From assembly GCA_932521035.1 (NCBI GenBank), contig OW051497.1, positions 10,540,001 to 10,604,000 on the forward strand: 64,000 nt of DNA, written 5' to 3'. Made by a program: the position numbers and the translations under genes. Each line of letters begins with the position of its first letter. Position 1 is the first letter of the stretch. Of the stretch, positions 1 to 11,544 are shown in pieces. Source of the DNA: Oscheius dolichura. Its lineage: Eukaryota > Nematoda > Chromadorea > Rhabditida > Rhabditidae. A model generated the notes under the pieces. It saw only the letters and a list, made by a program, of their open reading frames with translations, was not told where the DNA came from and searched no databases.

Positions 1-572
1 TCTGGGTCCTCCTTCTTTGATACACTCCACTAACTTGGGATAAACCTCGGTATTAATAAGACATGCGCTCGGACTGTTGTGCAGTTCTCTTTTCAGCAGC
101 ACCTGAATCCACAGTATACTTGCAATATTGTGTAAACATGCTTCGACGTCATCTGCCCTAACCCAGTACTTGTCATCGGAATCAACCTCGATTATATCTG
201 CAGATGACATAATGGCCAGCCATTCCTTGACATATCTAGTCTTGCACTTTGCATTTTCGGCGATCTCCTCAGGGGTTGCGTGACTAAAGCAGGCATTTTT
301 AAACCCGACGGCAACCGCCACCGTATGTTATTCGTGATCTCTGTCATTTTCTGGAATAGCCCTAGTTTCAACCCTAGAAGAACGGCAGAGTTAAGCAAGT
401 ACGCCTCATCCAGTTGCTAAAGAGGGAATGTAGGCACTGCCGGAATTAAACCTACGTCTAGTTTTTGTTTTAATCTGCTGGGTGGTTTAAAAGCCCCTAA
501 CGTTCCTGCGAGACTCTCTTGTGAGCTACTCGAGTCGTCTAAACTGTCGTCCAATCGCTTAGCGTTGAACAT
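1..572 (-). CDS. SAM-dependent methyltransferase, N-terminal part (gene runs off the left edge)
   Basis: The ATG at 572-570 opens with MFNAKRLDDSLDDSSSSQES. Exon 1 is 572-456, the intron is 455-417 (39 nt, GT...TTTAG), and exon 2 gives LLNSAVLLGLKLGLFQ. A further small intron leads into ATPEEIAENAKCKTRYVKEW. This N-terminal winged-helix block, which precedes a Rossmann methyltransferase domain, closely matches the gene at 804-2247 (ATPEQVAHVANCKPRYVKEW), so the two are tandem paralogues on the same strand. The family is a nematode class of small-molecule methyltransferases whose substrates are not readable from sequence. The catalytic domain lies outside the window. The acidic, Ser/Asp-rich start is absent from the neighbour. 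Confident on family, not on substrate. Confidence 0.8.
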
Positions 573-803
573 GTTATAAAATATGAATAGAGAAGTTCAA
601 GACGTAATGGAATGATAGCGGATTCAATAATGAGGAGCTCCGCCCTCTTGGCAGTGCGGAAATCAAATAGGTATCCATGGAGATTAACGGCTGGTCTCAC
701 CTGGGCCATTAATTGATGCTGTTGTTTAAAAGTTAGGCGTTCGAAGTGAAAGCAAGACACAGCTAGTATATTTATTCACAGATTAAAACAGGGTCTAGTC
801 TAC

Positions 804-2247
804 TTATTTCTTGCACACATACAGCTGGTTGATCATGAATTCAGGGGTTTCTTTGACCTCAATATTGCTGAAACCAGCCTCTTCTATCATCTTACAAGCC
901 ATTTGTCTCCCCCACATAGTTCCAGCACAGATAGCATCTGAAAGAGTCACTAACAGAGTGAAAAGGATGACTTTCCTGCGGAGTTACTAGCCACCGGAAG
1001 ACAATGATAGTAGGAGAAGCCATAGAGCATGCTGGCGAGAGGACCGTACCTTTTCTATAAGAACGCGTTTCTGCACAGACAGCTATTATTAACTAACCTT
1101 GTTTTCATAAATGTTGCTTACTCCCGCCGTTTCTAGCATGCCAAAGTAGCCACCTGGCTTCAGTACGCGGTGGATTTCTTTCAGGGACTAAAAAACAAGC
1201 TCAAGGAGGAGTATCTAACTCACCAAGTCGGGTCTTGTTTGATCGTGGCAAGCGTCAAAAATAAGAACCAAGTCATACTTATCTGTCCAGTCAGCGTCCA
1301 ACTTGGCCGCGTTCATTTGGATAAAAGCGAGGTTATCAAACGTTTTTCCGTCATCCTTTCTAAAAATACAATTACAGTCATTCGTGCGGAGAAGCAGACC
1401 GTCTCTGATTAGCTGAATGAACAGCATCAAGTGTGACATCAATGCCAGTAAAATTAGACTCCGGGAAATGCTCAGCCAGGTGAGCAATGTGGAAGCCCGT
1501 ACCACAGCCCACGTCCAAGACCATCATACCCCCAGAGATTAGTTTCTGCTAAAATTGGAGATACTGAAATGGAGGGGGTAATAATGTCACGTTGAGGTCT
1601 TCAGATATCATTGGGAGCAGATGACTAATGAGATGCTCCTTGTGCAGGATCTCCGAATGTTCGCCAATAAGATCACAGACTCCTTTATAGGAAGAATATT
1701 CCATTCCTAGGACACAACAGTTGGAAATGCTCTGTTTGTCTGACTAACCATAAGGCCCATCTTTTCTAAAACATTCCATAAGTTCGTTGGTAACCGGCAT
1801 GGCATCGACAGTCGTGACATTGTGGATCACTCCCCAACTCTTCGTTGTCAAAACCTGTGAATAAGATTTAGAAAGAGATAATCTCAGAGACTGACTTGGA
1901 CATTTTCAGGCTTAATGAAAAACTTCTCATCCTCGGTGACCTCAAGAATATCGGCACTTGCGAGGAAGGCCAACCATTCTTTAACATAGCGAGGTTTGCA
2001 ATTTGCCACATGGGCAACCTGTTCCGGAGTGGCGGGGCTACAATTGGAGTAGGAAAACAACTCGTAAATAGCCTTACTTTCCAATGGACGAGACTTCATT
2101 CAAAGCTTTGAATAAGCCAAGCTTGTAACCCATAGATATTGCTCCGGAGAGAAAACAGTTCACGGCAATACCCTGAAAGGAACACTTCTAAAACTGAAAA
2201 CAAATACTTACCGAAAGTCTCTGCTCAAATTCAGACAACTGACTCAT
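804..2247 (-). CDS. SAM-dependent methyltransferase with N-terminal winged-helix domain
   Basis: The protein starts MSQLSEFEQRLS (ATG 2247). After a small intron comes GAISMGYKLGLFKALNEVSS, then a 42-nt intron and the winged-helix block ATPEQVAHVANCKPRYVKEW. The SAM-binding motif I is MMVLDVGCGTGFHIAHLAE with the acidic end of strand 2 at NFTGIDVT. The motif IV region is KYDLVLIFDACHDQTRPDL, followed by LKEIHRVLKPGGYFGMLE. The C-terminus is EFMINQLYVCKK and a TAA at 806-804. At least seven exons are present, all with short introns. It should transfer methyl groups from S-adenosylmethionine to an unknown small molecule or protein. It lies about 230 bp downstream of the start of a same-strand paralogue, which indicates tandem duplication. 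Confidence 0.85.
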
Positions 2248-3300
2248 TTCTCGAAATGCAACAGGGTTTAGTTACTGAAAAGTAGGAATTACAAAGTTCT
2301 GTTTGAGTGAAACGAAAGTGTGGGTATAAATACGAGAAACACAGAGGCACTCCACCACAACTTTTGGCAGGAGTAAAGACTAAAAGGGCAGGGCACAGGA
2401 CACCAATAGTTCGATTACGAAAACAGGTAAATATTGCATTGAATTGGCCGCGGAAAACTCCTAACCAAATTCTGAAGAATTGCTCGTTGACTTATTCGAT
2501 GTCTTTTGAAATCAACAGAAAAGTGATGAACCGAACAGATTGTTATGTTCTTTTAGACATCCTTATCTATCAGGTAACATCGATAAACTGAGCATGCCAC
2601 GGACCTAAACAAGAAGTGGTAAACATTCGGTACTGACCACGTGAAGTAAGCGAAGGTGCTGGGTAAAACACACGAAGGAGGTCACCTTCTTCTTTAGTAA
2701 AACTTCTTGGGTAAACTCCAGAATACTCACATTTCAATCCAACAATGAACTGGAGGCAAATTCTAAGCTTTCAACGATTTGCGGTTGCAAAATCACTTCC
2801 AAGAATTCCGATAACGCCAAGCAACATCATTTTGCTGACGATAGAGTAACTTCCAGACTTTGTGCCTCTGCCCCATGTCAAAGTTCAGCTTCTGCCCTTT
2901 TGATCCTATCAAAAATTCCTCTAAAGGGTGTATTCCAATGCACCGCGTGACTCTTTCGCCCCCTTTAGTACAGGGGGTGTACCCTTAATCGGATCAGGAG
3001 CTGTTCTTTCAAAGAAATTCTTTAAATTGCAGCCACTGTGCTTTTGCCGTCAGCAGGGAGGGATTAACAGAGACCTCCGGTAACCACTGAAAACGTTCTT
3101 GATTTGCCACGTCCCTGTTCAGACTACGGGTGCTTTTGTGTAGCAGCTTATGGGCAGTTATTTACAGTCCCGCAGTGGCATCCGAGCAATTCATCTTGTG
3201 ATAAGAGATGCTTAAAAGGGGGGCGCCGGGACGGCCAGCCACCACTGCACCGACAGTATCCACTCTCTCTCTCTCTCTCAAAGACCGTAATCTTACTGCT
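2248..3300. other. Intergenic region, no convincing gene
   Basis: Open frames here (for example 2307-2591 on the plus strand) lack a domain, a good initiation context and splice-consistent partners. A short (CT)n tract near 3262-3280 lies just 5' of the peptide gene and probably belongs to its promoter or 5' UTR. Confidence 0.5.
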
Positions 3301-3567
3301 ATGAGACACATTCTTATTTCGGTCCTGTTCTACACAGCTATTTTGATACTCCTCCTTCAAACCGTTGAAGGTAAGCTTTCTGCCCTTTCAAGAATATCTA
3401 ACCTAGCTATTTAATCATTAGGAATAACAATACAATCTTCGTAATTCTTTAATCAAAGCTATTTTTCAGCCCGTCCTAAGCGAGATCTCCAAGTACTCGA
3501 GCGTATAATGATGGAATACGTTGAGGTCTACAACGGTGGCTCTGGCCTGCCAGTCCGTCCTGGATAA
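3301..3567 (+). CDS. Candidate amidated neuropeptide or peptide-hormone precursor
   Basis: Two exons, 3301-3370 and 3470-3567, join in phase (GTAAGC donor, TTTTTCAG acceptor) to give a 55-residue protein. Residues 1-23 form a hydrophobic signal peptide (MRHILISVLFYTAILILLLQ...). The short remainder begins with RPKR, a dibasic prohormone-convertase site. After it comes a single 27-residue peptide starting DLQVLERIMMEYVEV and ending GLPVRPG immediately before the stop. A C-terminal Gly directly before the stop is the donor for alpha-amidation, so the predicted product is a 26-residue peptide ending in Pro-amide. I do not recognise the family. The helical N-terminal half and the amidated Arg-Pro end are distantly reminiscent of NPY/NPF or DH31-like designs, but no signature is met. 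Confidence 0.6.
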
Positions 3568-6160
3568 TTTTTCATCCTCTCTTCGACTTAAATTATTATC
3601 GACAAAATCACGGAGCCAGAGCATAATTAAAGCGATCTCTTGTACCCCACGTGTCACACATAAAGAGGAATAAAGAGTAATGAGCTTCACATCTGTTTGT
3701 TATGTCCTGCTAAGAAATGACAATGCGTCTAGAACGACTGAGGCTTGAAATTGGAAACAGCTGAAGAGTAGGACATTTTTGCAAATGTCATTGTAAAAGA
3801 TGTACTGGATGCTAAACCACAAAATTGGCTTGGAAGAGATGAAAAGAACACAATCTTGAAGGACTGGTTTACTGTAGGAATGTTCCTAATCTCCAGGAAG
3901 TGTTATGAACGACCGTGTATTGCCGCAATTCTCTAAATTTGAAGTGATACAGTCTTCCTAATCCGGCTACATTGGGGTTTGAAGTGTTTTCTTCTCCTTG
4001 AGTATATATACCGAATAGAGCACATGCCCCAGAAATGTTATCAGTAGTACCGGAAAAAGCACGGACCAGATTTGGCTGTCTGATGGAGGTCGCCATATCA
4101 TGGAATGTGGAAATGCTCACCCTGACATCACACGCACTCACGTACGCTCCTGATCTGTGATCCACAATTTTCGAAACTGTTCCGGTTCAGTCCATAACAC
4201 GACTATCCCGGGCAAACATGATAATAGGATTTGGCTTCCTTCCCTTTTGGGAACAGCGTAGCTGCTGATTGTACAATAACAGCCACACTACGGAGACGAG
4301 CCACGTCTGGGATGTTCACATTTTGCACAATATAATGAAATGTCACGTGGTCTGGCCATTAAAGAACATTAAAATTATCAGCGGCTACTGATTTGCTGCT
4401 GCCACGACTAAATGTAGCTTGTAAACGAACGGCTAGAGAGGGTCTCTTCATAAAACGAGCACATTCCTCAGCGAGAAATATAATTCAGACATGGTTAAAG
4501 TTGGTCAAGTTTATTGCTCTGATCTAAGCGGCCTAGGGGGAGAGGCGCTGGGGCTTTATCAGGATACAGTCAGCGGATGGAAGCTTGACAAAAGTTCAGC
4601 AGCGTGTAGACACGTATTTTTAGAATAATGCGTGGGAAGCTCAGAGGTAACATGGTGGGCCAGCCAAAGAAATCACTGCCCTGCTAAAAATCCCAGGGGG
4701 AAAGCAGTCCATTCCACTTTGTTCATATTTCTCTGAAATACGTGGAATTCCGAGAAGATTAGGAGAAAAAGATAGATTGCGTCAGTATGATCCCCACAGA
4801 TCTAATGATAGGTCAAAAATTTACGATTTTTCCCCAGAAGTCTGAAGTCTGATAGCTGGTCTGCCGCAGACTTAAGCCCTTCGCCGCTATCGCTAATAGT
4901 AGGCGGAAAGGGCTGCTGAACTTCCGAGTTCCTACGGCTTTGATTAATCTCTTCCCCAAAAAACAAAAGGACACCACACACAAGACACCCAAATTATGTC
5001 TTTTTGAACAGGAATTTGAGTCCGTATTCTGTTTTTAGAACATTTGTTTTGCTGTGCTAATCTGTTGTTCTTATAGGTCAAGTATGCCTCCAGATGTTTG
5101 TTGAACGTTGTCTGTAAACCAGATGTATTTGTCCTGGGGTGGTAGTGTCACCAGTGGTGATGTAAACCAGTGCATTCCACTGGACCGGAAGCCACCTGCT
5201 AGAAGAAGAATCAAAACAGGTGTTGATAGTGGACAAGATCTCGTAAAACGTTATCAGTAACAGGTCATTTTCTGCTACCGACTTGACGTAGATGTGTCCG
5301 GGGCAAAATAATCCTAAAATTAGCTTAGAAAACTGGGGAAGAAAATAAACAAGCTTGCATGTGAGAGATAACGGTCACTTGAGGGCACCCAACTCGGAAT
5401 TCCCGACTAGAAATAGACGAACTGGTTGCAAACAACTGAGCATCAATCAAAACGTGTCATGATACAAGGGGGTTTTCCCAACGTTAGTAATATTTTTACC
5501 ACACGTTCTAGGAAGCACCAATGTTCGTCACTGTCATCCAGCTATTGTAAGCCTGTTCGAAGATTGCTTTGGAATTTACGACATCTGCGAACTGTCAAGG
5601 AAAGGGAGGCTATCTATAAGGGTGCAAAAGCAGCCGAATACTTCGAAAACGGAGGGATGACCCCCCTAGAAAGGCTATTCTCCGAGATCCCCCGATGTTC
5701 GACTTAGGGATTGTTTCCAAGCGGGGGTGCCCGATGTAATACACAGCATATGAGCACGTTTTGCTCGTCGGAGGCTATCTTGTGGTCTCCCACTTGCGCT
5801 TTTCTTTTCAATTTTATTTGTAAAACGTTGTTCTTGACTAATGACTACATGCTTTTGTCTGTGTTAACGGGAATAGCTGTACATATCTCGGAGTGAAGGT
5901 GCTTTTATGGTAGGGTCAGGTATACGGCTTGTAAACGGTAGATCTGGTCACAACCGCGGATCAAAACTTTCTGAAAGGCGTCCACCTTATCCTCTAATAC
6001 TAACTTTTCCTGCAGATGCTGAGTATTGGGGGGTCCAATCCTACGGAATTGTTAACATCCCCACAATTTCGAGGAGATGCAGCTCTCTTTCAAACCGCAT
6101 TAGTTTTTCCATAGTTCTAAAAACGCTACACAAGAACAGTGCTAGAAAAACGAAAATTAT
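3568..6160. other. About 2.6 kb without a recognisable gene
   Basis: The open frames at 3869-4165 (-), 5426-5707 (+) and 5711-5896 (+) look random: they have no domain, no signal and no partner exons. Nothing repeated was noticed here. Confidence 0.4.
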
Positions 6161-6161
6161 A

Positions 6162-6239
6162 ATGCAGTCCGTCATGTTTTTACTTTCGGTTTTACTAGTG
6201 CTACTTATTGCTCTTTTACAACTTCGTCCTGAAATTTAA
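6162..6239 (+). CDS. Possible hydrophobic micropeptide ORF (25 aa)
   Basis: An ATG-initiated 26-codon frame encodes MQSVMFLLSVLLVLLIALLQ followed by LRPEI and a stop. It would be a single transmembrane helix with almost no soluble part. It ends about 190 bp 5' of the unc-87 start codon. It could be a membrane micropeptide of the sarcolipin/sarcolamban size class or an upstream ORF in a long unc-87 leader. It may equally be a chance reading of a pyrimidine-rich promoter, since T-rich DNA gives Leu/Val/Ile-rich frames. No homology is claimed. Confidence 0.2.
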   Translation: MQSVMFLLSVLLVLLIALLQLRPEI

Positions 6240-6426
6240 CTCCTTTTCCACTTTGACAGACACAACTGCGAAAAAATCAATTTGGCGCGCACACGCTCCA
6301 CGTTAAAAATAACGTATGTGGGCGAGAAACGGCTGCCATTGGGCAGTACGGGATTTGACTCCTCCCCTTGGACTCCACCCTCACGAACCTCAACTACTAG
6401 AGCCATTCCTAGAGTCGCTGATCAGC

Positions 6427-8905
6427 ATGTCGGACGTAGAGGACGAGCAGTACGAAGAGGAGGAGGAGGTAGAAGAGCCCGAGGCCGACGAGTCCCAAGA
6501 GGTAATTTACTGTTATTTACTCTTTCCTTACTCTATATCTTCGCTTATTTCTTATTTCCCAACTTTTTTCTTTTAAGCAGACACACTGGAAAATCATTAA
6601 AGGCAATCTTATCGCGCCTTCTAGTCTACACGTCTATTTTTAAAGCCCTCTTTTTCTGATAAAATCTTGACCATTAAAGGGCTGCCACAGAAGCCAAACA
6701 TTAGAACATGCTTACTCCAGTAAAACCAAACTATGAGTAAAGAATTCAGGCAGCTGCCCCAGAAGAAGCTGAGGCTGAAGAGCCTCAGGAAGAAGATGAG
6801 GTAAGTTTCCGAAACGAAAACCTCCCCCAATAAGAACATAACTCCCTCAACCTGGTCTTATTACTGTAACCTTAGGAAATACCTAGACTTCCCTTTGGCT
6901 TTATTTGGTTTACTGCACCCGGCTGGATCTCTCGGAAAGCTGTTGAGACTGCATCCATTTCTTTTCCGTTTTAAACCGATGGCGCCCTCCGTTTGTGTTG
7001 TAATGCCTGCGGGTAACAACATTGCCCAGCTGCGTCAACGGGAGATCCTGACGCCCACACCGAGGGACAGCCGGGTGCACTTGTCTAACACTGGCAGCGT
7101 TAATCAAAGATGAACGAGCAAAATTAAAAAGAGAAAGAAAAAAGACAAGGTTCTTTAGGAGCCGGCTCCGCTTCCAGCTGCTGCCGCACCACGAGCTGCT
7201 GCTCCTGCTCCGGGAATCAAATCTCCCACTCCTGGACGCGCTCCACCACCGCCAAGTGTTCCTCTCTCTGTTCTTCGCAGGTAATTTTCCTATATTTCGG
7301 GGTGTCAGTTCCATTTTAGACAGACCAACTACTCCGGCGGAAAGCCCTCCAAGATCCATGACAAGAACAAGCTCATGCGCTCTGAGGGAATTATTCCCAT
7401 CCAGGCCGGATCCAACAAGTATGCTTCCCAAAAGGGAATGACTGGTAAGTAGAACGAACAAAGTTTATCACCAGTTGAGGTTTCCACGAAAAATGATAAA
7501 ATCACCTCAGGGTGAGGGCGTCACGTACGGCGCGAAAGAACGAAAATAACTGTCTTCAACTGATATTAGAGGGGGGAACAGGGTAGAAACTATTAAACGG
7601 AATCAACTGGCATTATTATTTTGGTCATTTTTTGAAGTAGACGGAAAACCACGAAAAGAATATCCTAGTCTTTTGATTTCTGCGCCGTAATAATTCAGCC
7701 TGGATGAGACGCTGCGTTCTTTTGTGCTCCTGCGAGTTTATAGCCCAAATTTATGTTATACTGTAACAATAATCTAGCCACTTCAGCCAGAAACTGCTAC
7801 GAGTACAGGAGAATGTAGGGGGTAAAGTTCTATCATCTATCAAATAATCCGATTATCTGGAGTCCGGAGTCCATAATTGTTTTAGGCTTTGGTGTCCCTC
7901 GTGACGTCATCGACAAGATCAAGTCCGAAAACTTGGCCGAACTTACCGATGAGAAGAAGATTGAGCTTCTCAAGGCCTCCACATGGCTCCAGTCCGGAAC
8001 CAACAAGTTCGCTTCCCAGAAGGGACAGACAGGTGTGTTTTAGTCCACTTGAAAGAAAGAAAGTCGTTTTAGGATTCGGAGCTGTTCGTGATGTCAACTA
8101 CAAGACCAAGGGAACTGGAGGAGCCAGCGAAGTCCCCGAGGAGAAGGCCCGTGCCACCGACGGAATCGTTCCCCTTCAGTCCGGTACCAACAAGCTGGCC
8201 TCTCAGGCCGGTATGACTGGAATGGGAATGCCCCGCATTGTCGATGGTCTGTTACTATCTCTGACCACCCTATTATGTTATTTTAGTCCGCAAGACCACC
8301 GACCAGGACCGTGACTCCCAGGGTTTCATCCACCTCCAGATGGGAACCAACAGATTCGCCAACCAGGCTGGTATGACCGGATTCGGTATGCCCCGTCGCG
8401 AGATCACCAAGTAAGCACAAAAGCAAAAGGGAAGTGAGTTATGGTTTAGATACAAGGACGAGGTCCGTGGTGAGATGCCTCACGACGAGGGATCCACATC
8501 CCGTCAGACTTCTGGCTGGAGGGAGGGAGCTTCTCAGGCCGGTATGACTGGCTTTGGAGCTTTCCGTAACAACACTGTCGCCTTGCTTCAGGCTCAGGAA
8601 CAGCGCTCTCAGGTAACATCGACGAGAATAGCTTAATCAATAAATTTCAGGGTATGATTCCATACCAGATGGGAGTCAACTTCTTGGACTCTCAAGCTGG
8701 AAAGACTGGATTCGGTATGCCTCGAATGACCTACACTCCGTTCGTTGATGACACCCACGAAGATCTGCCCGCTGATATGGCTCGCCGACCTGATGTGCCT
8801 TTCTGGTCCGGACAGAAGGAAGCCGAACACGCTAACCAGACTGGAATGACTTCTTTCGGAACACCCCGTGACGTTCGCGGAGAATACGTACGCCGCATGT
8901 GGTAA
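6427..8905 (+). CDS. unc-87: UNC-87-type calponin-like actin-bundling protein
   Basis: Nine exons (6427-6501, 6750-6800, 7159-7280, 7320-7444, 7886-8032, 8073-8246, 8287-8410, 8450-8612, 8651-8905) join in frame to 411 residues. An acidic N-terminus (MSDVEDEQYEEEEEVEEPEA) and an Ala/Pro-rich linker precede seven calponin-like (CLIK-23) repeats. Examples are SNKYASQKGMTGFGVPR, TNKLASQAGMTGMGMPR and TNRFANQAGMTGFGMPR, and the last is ANQTGMTSFGTPR. In C. elegans, UNC-87 binds and bundles F-actin in body-wall muscle and antagonises cofilin. The repeats, their number and their order fit that family fully. The first two acidic exons are odd and resemble the troponin T N-terminus (see findings). 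A possible AATAAA lies near 9043. Confidence 0.95.
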
Positions 8906-9173
8906 ACCACTAGCTGCTAATGTATGCTTCGCTGTCATAAATGGAAACTATTTCAGAATAATAACATCTGTTTCTTTTTTCTTTATTGCCAACATTTCAT
9001 CCTGAATAGTTATGTTAACCCCTTTTCCATGTAGACTATGCTAAATAAATTGGATACCAAAGGAATATTAGTTTGAATTGGCGCCAAGGGGGTTGAAGGG
9101 CGCGTCGCCATGGTGATTAGCTGCCGTCGGGCTCATTTCCACTGAAGCTTTCCCGCCTAGAATCTCCTCTACC

Positions 9174-11324
9174 ATGACAGAGAAAGCCTTAAAATTTGAT
9201 GGCCTCTTCCTGGCTCTGCGTTATTATAACACCAACAGAATCAAGGAAGCAGAGGAGGAAGCGACCAAACTACTCGCAAAGAACCCCCTCGATCAAGTAA
9301 GTACTATTTGAACTTTTAGAACTATTGGCTCATATTACATTCTCATTCTTTATTGTTGTGAACGCGGGAAGTGAAATTAACGAGAACCTTGATGCCACCT
9401 GTTCGTGAGGAGGCAGACCAGGTGTAACAGAGGAACAGAGGGATGCCGAAAGATGGCACACAATATAATCAGGAAGGAAGAGACAGCATTCCAGGCAGCC
9501 TGGGCACTGAAGATGATGTGTTTGACAGACTCTACTCATGTTGACGAGATTGATAATGAAGAGATCGGCATTGCTGAATCTTTTTTAGATACTGTTTGTT
9601 ATTTTCGGAGGGTCTTTCCTTATGGCCGTTTTTAGAATATTGTAACTACCGCTGCTCGTCCTGGAACTTCGTTCAAGCGTCCTACAACAACGGATAAAGG
9701 AATTAATCCAATTCTCAGGTTCGCTTGAGGGTTCGACTTTCATTCTTTCCCGTAGACCTACAACGAATGCCGGCAGACCGCTTTCCGGAGTTGTTAGACC
9801 CAATACGTCGCTTCGTCCAGGCACAATGGAGCAGGCTGTACGAACAGCTCGCACCGCAAGAACCGCTAGAGCTGTAAGCAGCAGTTCTGCTCGATTGCTG
9901 CGTCTCGGAACGGTAACCCTACCTTCCACTTTTATTGTTTTGCTAGGCGTCAATGGTGTCAGCTTCGGACGGACCTTTTATCAACCTAGCCAGATTGAAC
10001 ATTGAAAAATATGCATCGGACCCTTTGGTGAACTGCCAGCTCTTTGATTATGTATTTCATCACGAAGGAGATCCTCGAATTGGAGTACATGTATGATTGT
10101 ACCCTGTTTAGCTACGAATTAGTGTAGATCGCAATGCACGGGAATAAAGCCGCCGGTGGGAAGGAGTGGTTCTGGAAGAATCAACTGGCCAAATGTTACT
10201 TGAGACTGGGCCAGCTGAATGAAGCATATAATGAACTTCTACGGTCACTGGAATGTGAACCGATGCCCGAAACCTACGTCTTCCTAGCAAGAGTAAGCCA
10301 TCGAATAACATTTTAAAGAATTTTTCAGATTGCTAGCAGAATGGACCAGTCACTCCAGGCCCTTAGCCGTTACCGAACTGCTATAAAAGAATTTCCAAGG
10401 GATGTTACCATTCTTGTTGGGCTGGGAAGAGTATACGAGGTAGAATTATTTTATTATTTTTATCCTTATTCTGTTGATCTAGCAAATGAATGACTTGGAT
10501 TTATCAGTAGAAGCCTACAAACAAGTGCTCCTCATGCAATCGAACAATATAGAGGCAATCGCTTGTCTTGCAACAAGTTTCTACTACAGTGACAAGCCGG
10601 AAGTAGCGCTGATGCTTTACAGAAGGATCATGCAGATGGGAGTATCCAATCCAGAGTTGTTTCTCAATATTGGCTTGTGTTGCTTTGCTTGCCAGCAGTA
10701 TGACTTTGCTCTCTCGTCTATTCAACGTGCCCTGGCCAATGCAAACGAAGCCATCGCTGCTGATATCTGGTACGATGTTGGTCACATCATGATGGTGAGG
10801 GCATGCCCCCGGGCGTCCGATAAACAGCTGCTCTCCTTTAGGAAGCCGGCGACGAAAAGGCGGCAGCGAGATGCTTCCAGTTGGCACTTTCAAGTGATGG
10901 CCAGCATGGGGAAAGCCTCAACAATTTAGGTGTTTTCAAGATGAGAGAAGGTTTCGTTTATCAAAATCAATAGACAGTATCCTTTTCAGGGAAGCTTGAT
11001 CAAGCAAAGTCGCTTTTTGTGGCAGCAATCGCCAAAAACCCACACCTCTTCGAACCCTACCATAATCTCACTCTTCTTTGTCTAGAGGTACGTAACCTTG
11101 GGTCCAAATATTGCACAGGATAAGACCGAAAGATAGCTGACCGATCATGCCCTATACTTGGCCCGGCCTTGATATCATGACCACAACAAAAATAATTCTC
11201 CTTTTAGATGGGTCTGCCGCTCGAAGCAAAGAAGAATGTTACCGAGGCTATTCGCCTCTTCCCCACCCATGAACCAACACTGGTCTTGAAAAGAAAAGTC
11301 GACGCTCTATTCCACGGCATTTGA
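9174..11324 (+). CDS. bbs-8: BBS8/TTC8, BBSome TPR subunit
   Basis: About ten exons, starting MTEKALKFDGLFLALRYYNT and ending LVLKRKVDALFHGI. Hallmarks of TTC8 are AAWALKMMCLTDSTHVDEID, the proline-rich linker with RPGTMEQAVRTART, and SASDGPFINLARLNIEKYA followed by FDYVFHHEGDP. Successive TPR helices follow, such as KCYLRLGQLNEAYNELL, FYYSDKPEVALMLYRRIMQM and ELFLNIGLCCFACQQYDFAL. The protein is a BBSome subunit that moves membrane cargo along cilia with intraflagellar transport, and in nematodes it acts in sensory cilia. The exon beginning at 9495 follows CCAG. The 3' UTR has AATAAA near 11351. A degenerate copy of its 3' end lies at 12979-13175. Confidence 0.95.
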
Positions 11325-11544
11325 GTAAAACTATTTGTGAGGTCATGTGGAATAAAGGGCGCGCACTGGTCTTGAAATTTTTATTAGAACCTTCGAATAA
11401 AGAAAAAAAAAAGAATAACAGCGGTGTACTCCATCCAGAAGTAGGTTGCAATGTTATACTCAGATAAATGTTTTGAATTCTATTTCTGAATATTTCCTAT
11501 ATGTATTGCCCTAAACTGACTATTTAGTTTTAGCCAGGGTCAAA

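Noticed and set aside
2307-2591. Plus-strand ORF of 94 aa upstream of the peptide gene
   Set aside because: No domain, no signal peptide, no splice partners; composition looks random.
5426-5707. Plus-strand ORF of 93 aa
   Set aside because: No homology recognised and no gene structure around it.
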